Source of the DNA: an uncultured Clostridia bacterium
GTDB lineage: Bacteria > Bacillota > Clostridia > Christensenellales > UBA3700
NCBI GenBank assembly: GCA_947176975.1
Contig: CAMWSW010000060.1
Coordinates: 1 to 6,059, forward strand
Length of the DNA: 6,059 nucleotides
Direction: 5' to 3'
Both the position numbers and the translations under genes were made by a program. Below, one piece after another: positions 6,023 to 6,059 of the stretch (position 1 is the stretch's first letter; the number at the start of each line of letters is the position of its first letter). The notes beneath the pieces are model-generated. The model did not search any database and was not told the origin of the DNA. It saw nothing but the letters and a program-made list of their open reading frames with translations.

Positions 6023-6059
6023 TATAAAAGTCCAATCATATTTAATAATTGTATAATAT

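Noticed and set aside
6016..6057. A divergent plus-strand promoter at the right edge (TATAAT at 6052-6057)
   Set aside because: No acceptable -35 box sits 16-18 bp upstream, and the region is AT-rich enough for chance matches. The downstream sequence is outside the window.

Overview
The window carries six genes, all on the minus strand, so transcription runs from right to left. Low-to-moderate GC, consensus sigma-A-type promoters, strong AGGAGG-type ribosome binding sites, lipoprotein-anchored binding proteins and a tilS-hpt pair all point to a Gram-positive bacterium of the Bacillota, probably of Clostridia type. The lineage is an inference; nothing here fixes genus or species. There is no sign of mobile elements, CRISPR, tRNA or rRNA.

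Right part (about 6022 to 1925): a four-gene ABC importer operon in the order substrate-binding lipoprotein A, substrate-binding lipoprotein B, permease, ATPase. A near-consensus promoter (TTGACA, 17 bp, TAAAAT) lies just upstream of the first gene. The binding proteins resemble the ABC_sub_bind/TrpX family, and the permease and ATPase resemble the partners that family normally has (TrpY/TrpZ type). The two binding proteins are paralogues that have diverged strongly. They are separated by 94 bp holding a 10-bp-stem hairpin that may make expression of gene A differ from that of gene B and the membrane genes. The permease and ATPase genes are packed tightly: the ATPase SD lies inside the end of the permease gene and only one base separates stop from start. 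The substrate cannot be read from the sequence. Tryptophan is known for some relatives, but the leader is too short for a T-box.

Middle (1924 to 1808): an intergenic region with an 8-bp perfect hairpin that probably ends the ABC operon, then an AT-rich promoter (TTGCTT, 17 bp, TATAAT) whose expected start point falls on the A of the tilS start codon.

Left part (1807 to 1): tilS, encoding tRNA(Ile)-lysidine synthase, followed 22 bp later by hpt, encoding hypoxanthine-guanine phosphoribosyltransferase, which is cut by the window edge. This is the conserved Bacillota order tilS-hpt(-ftsH), so ftsH may follow outside the window.

Most of the window is ordinary housekeeping and transport DNA. The points worth a second look are the paired paralogous binding proteins with shared cysteines unusual for the family, the possibly leaderless tilS transcript, the long charged tail on the permease and the hairpin between the two binding-protein genes.
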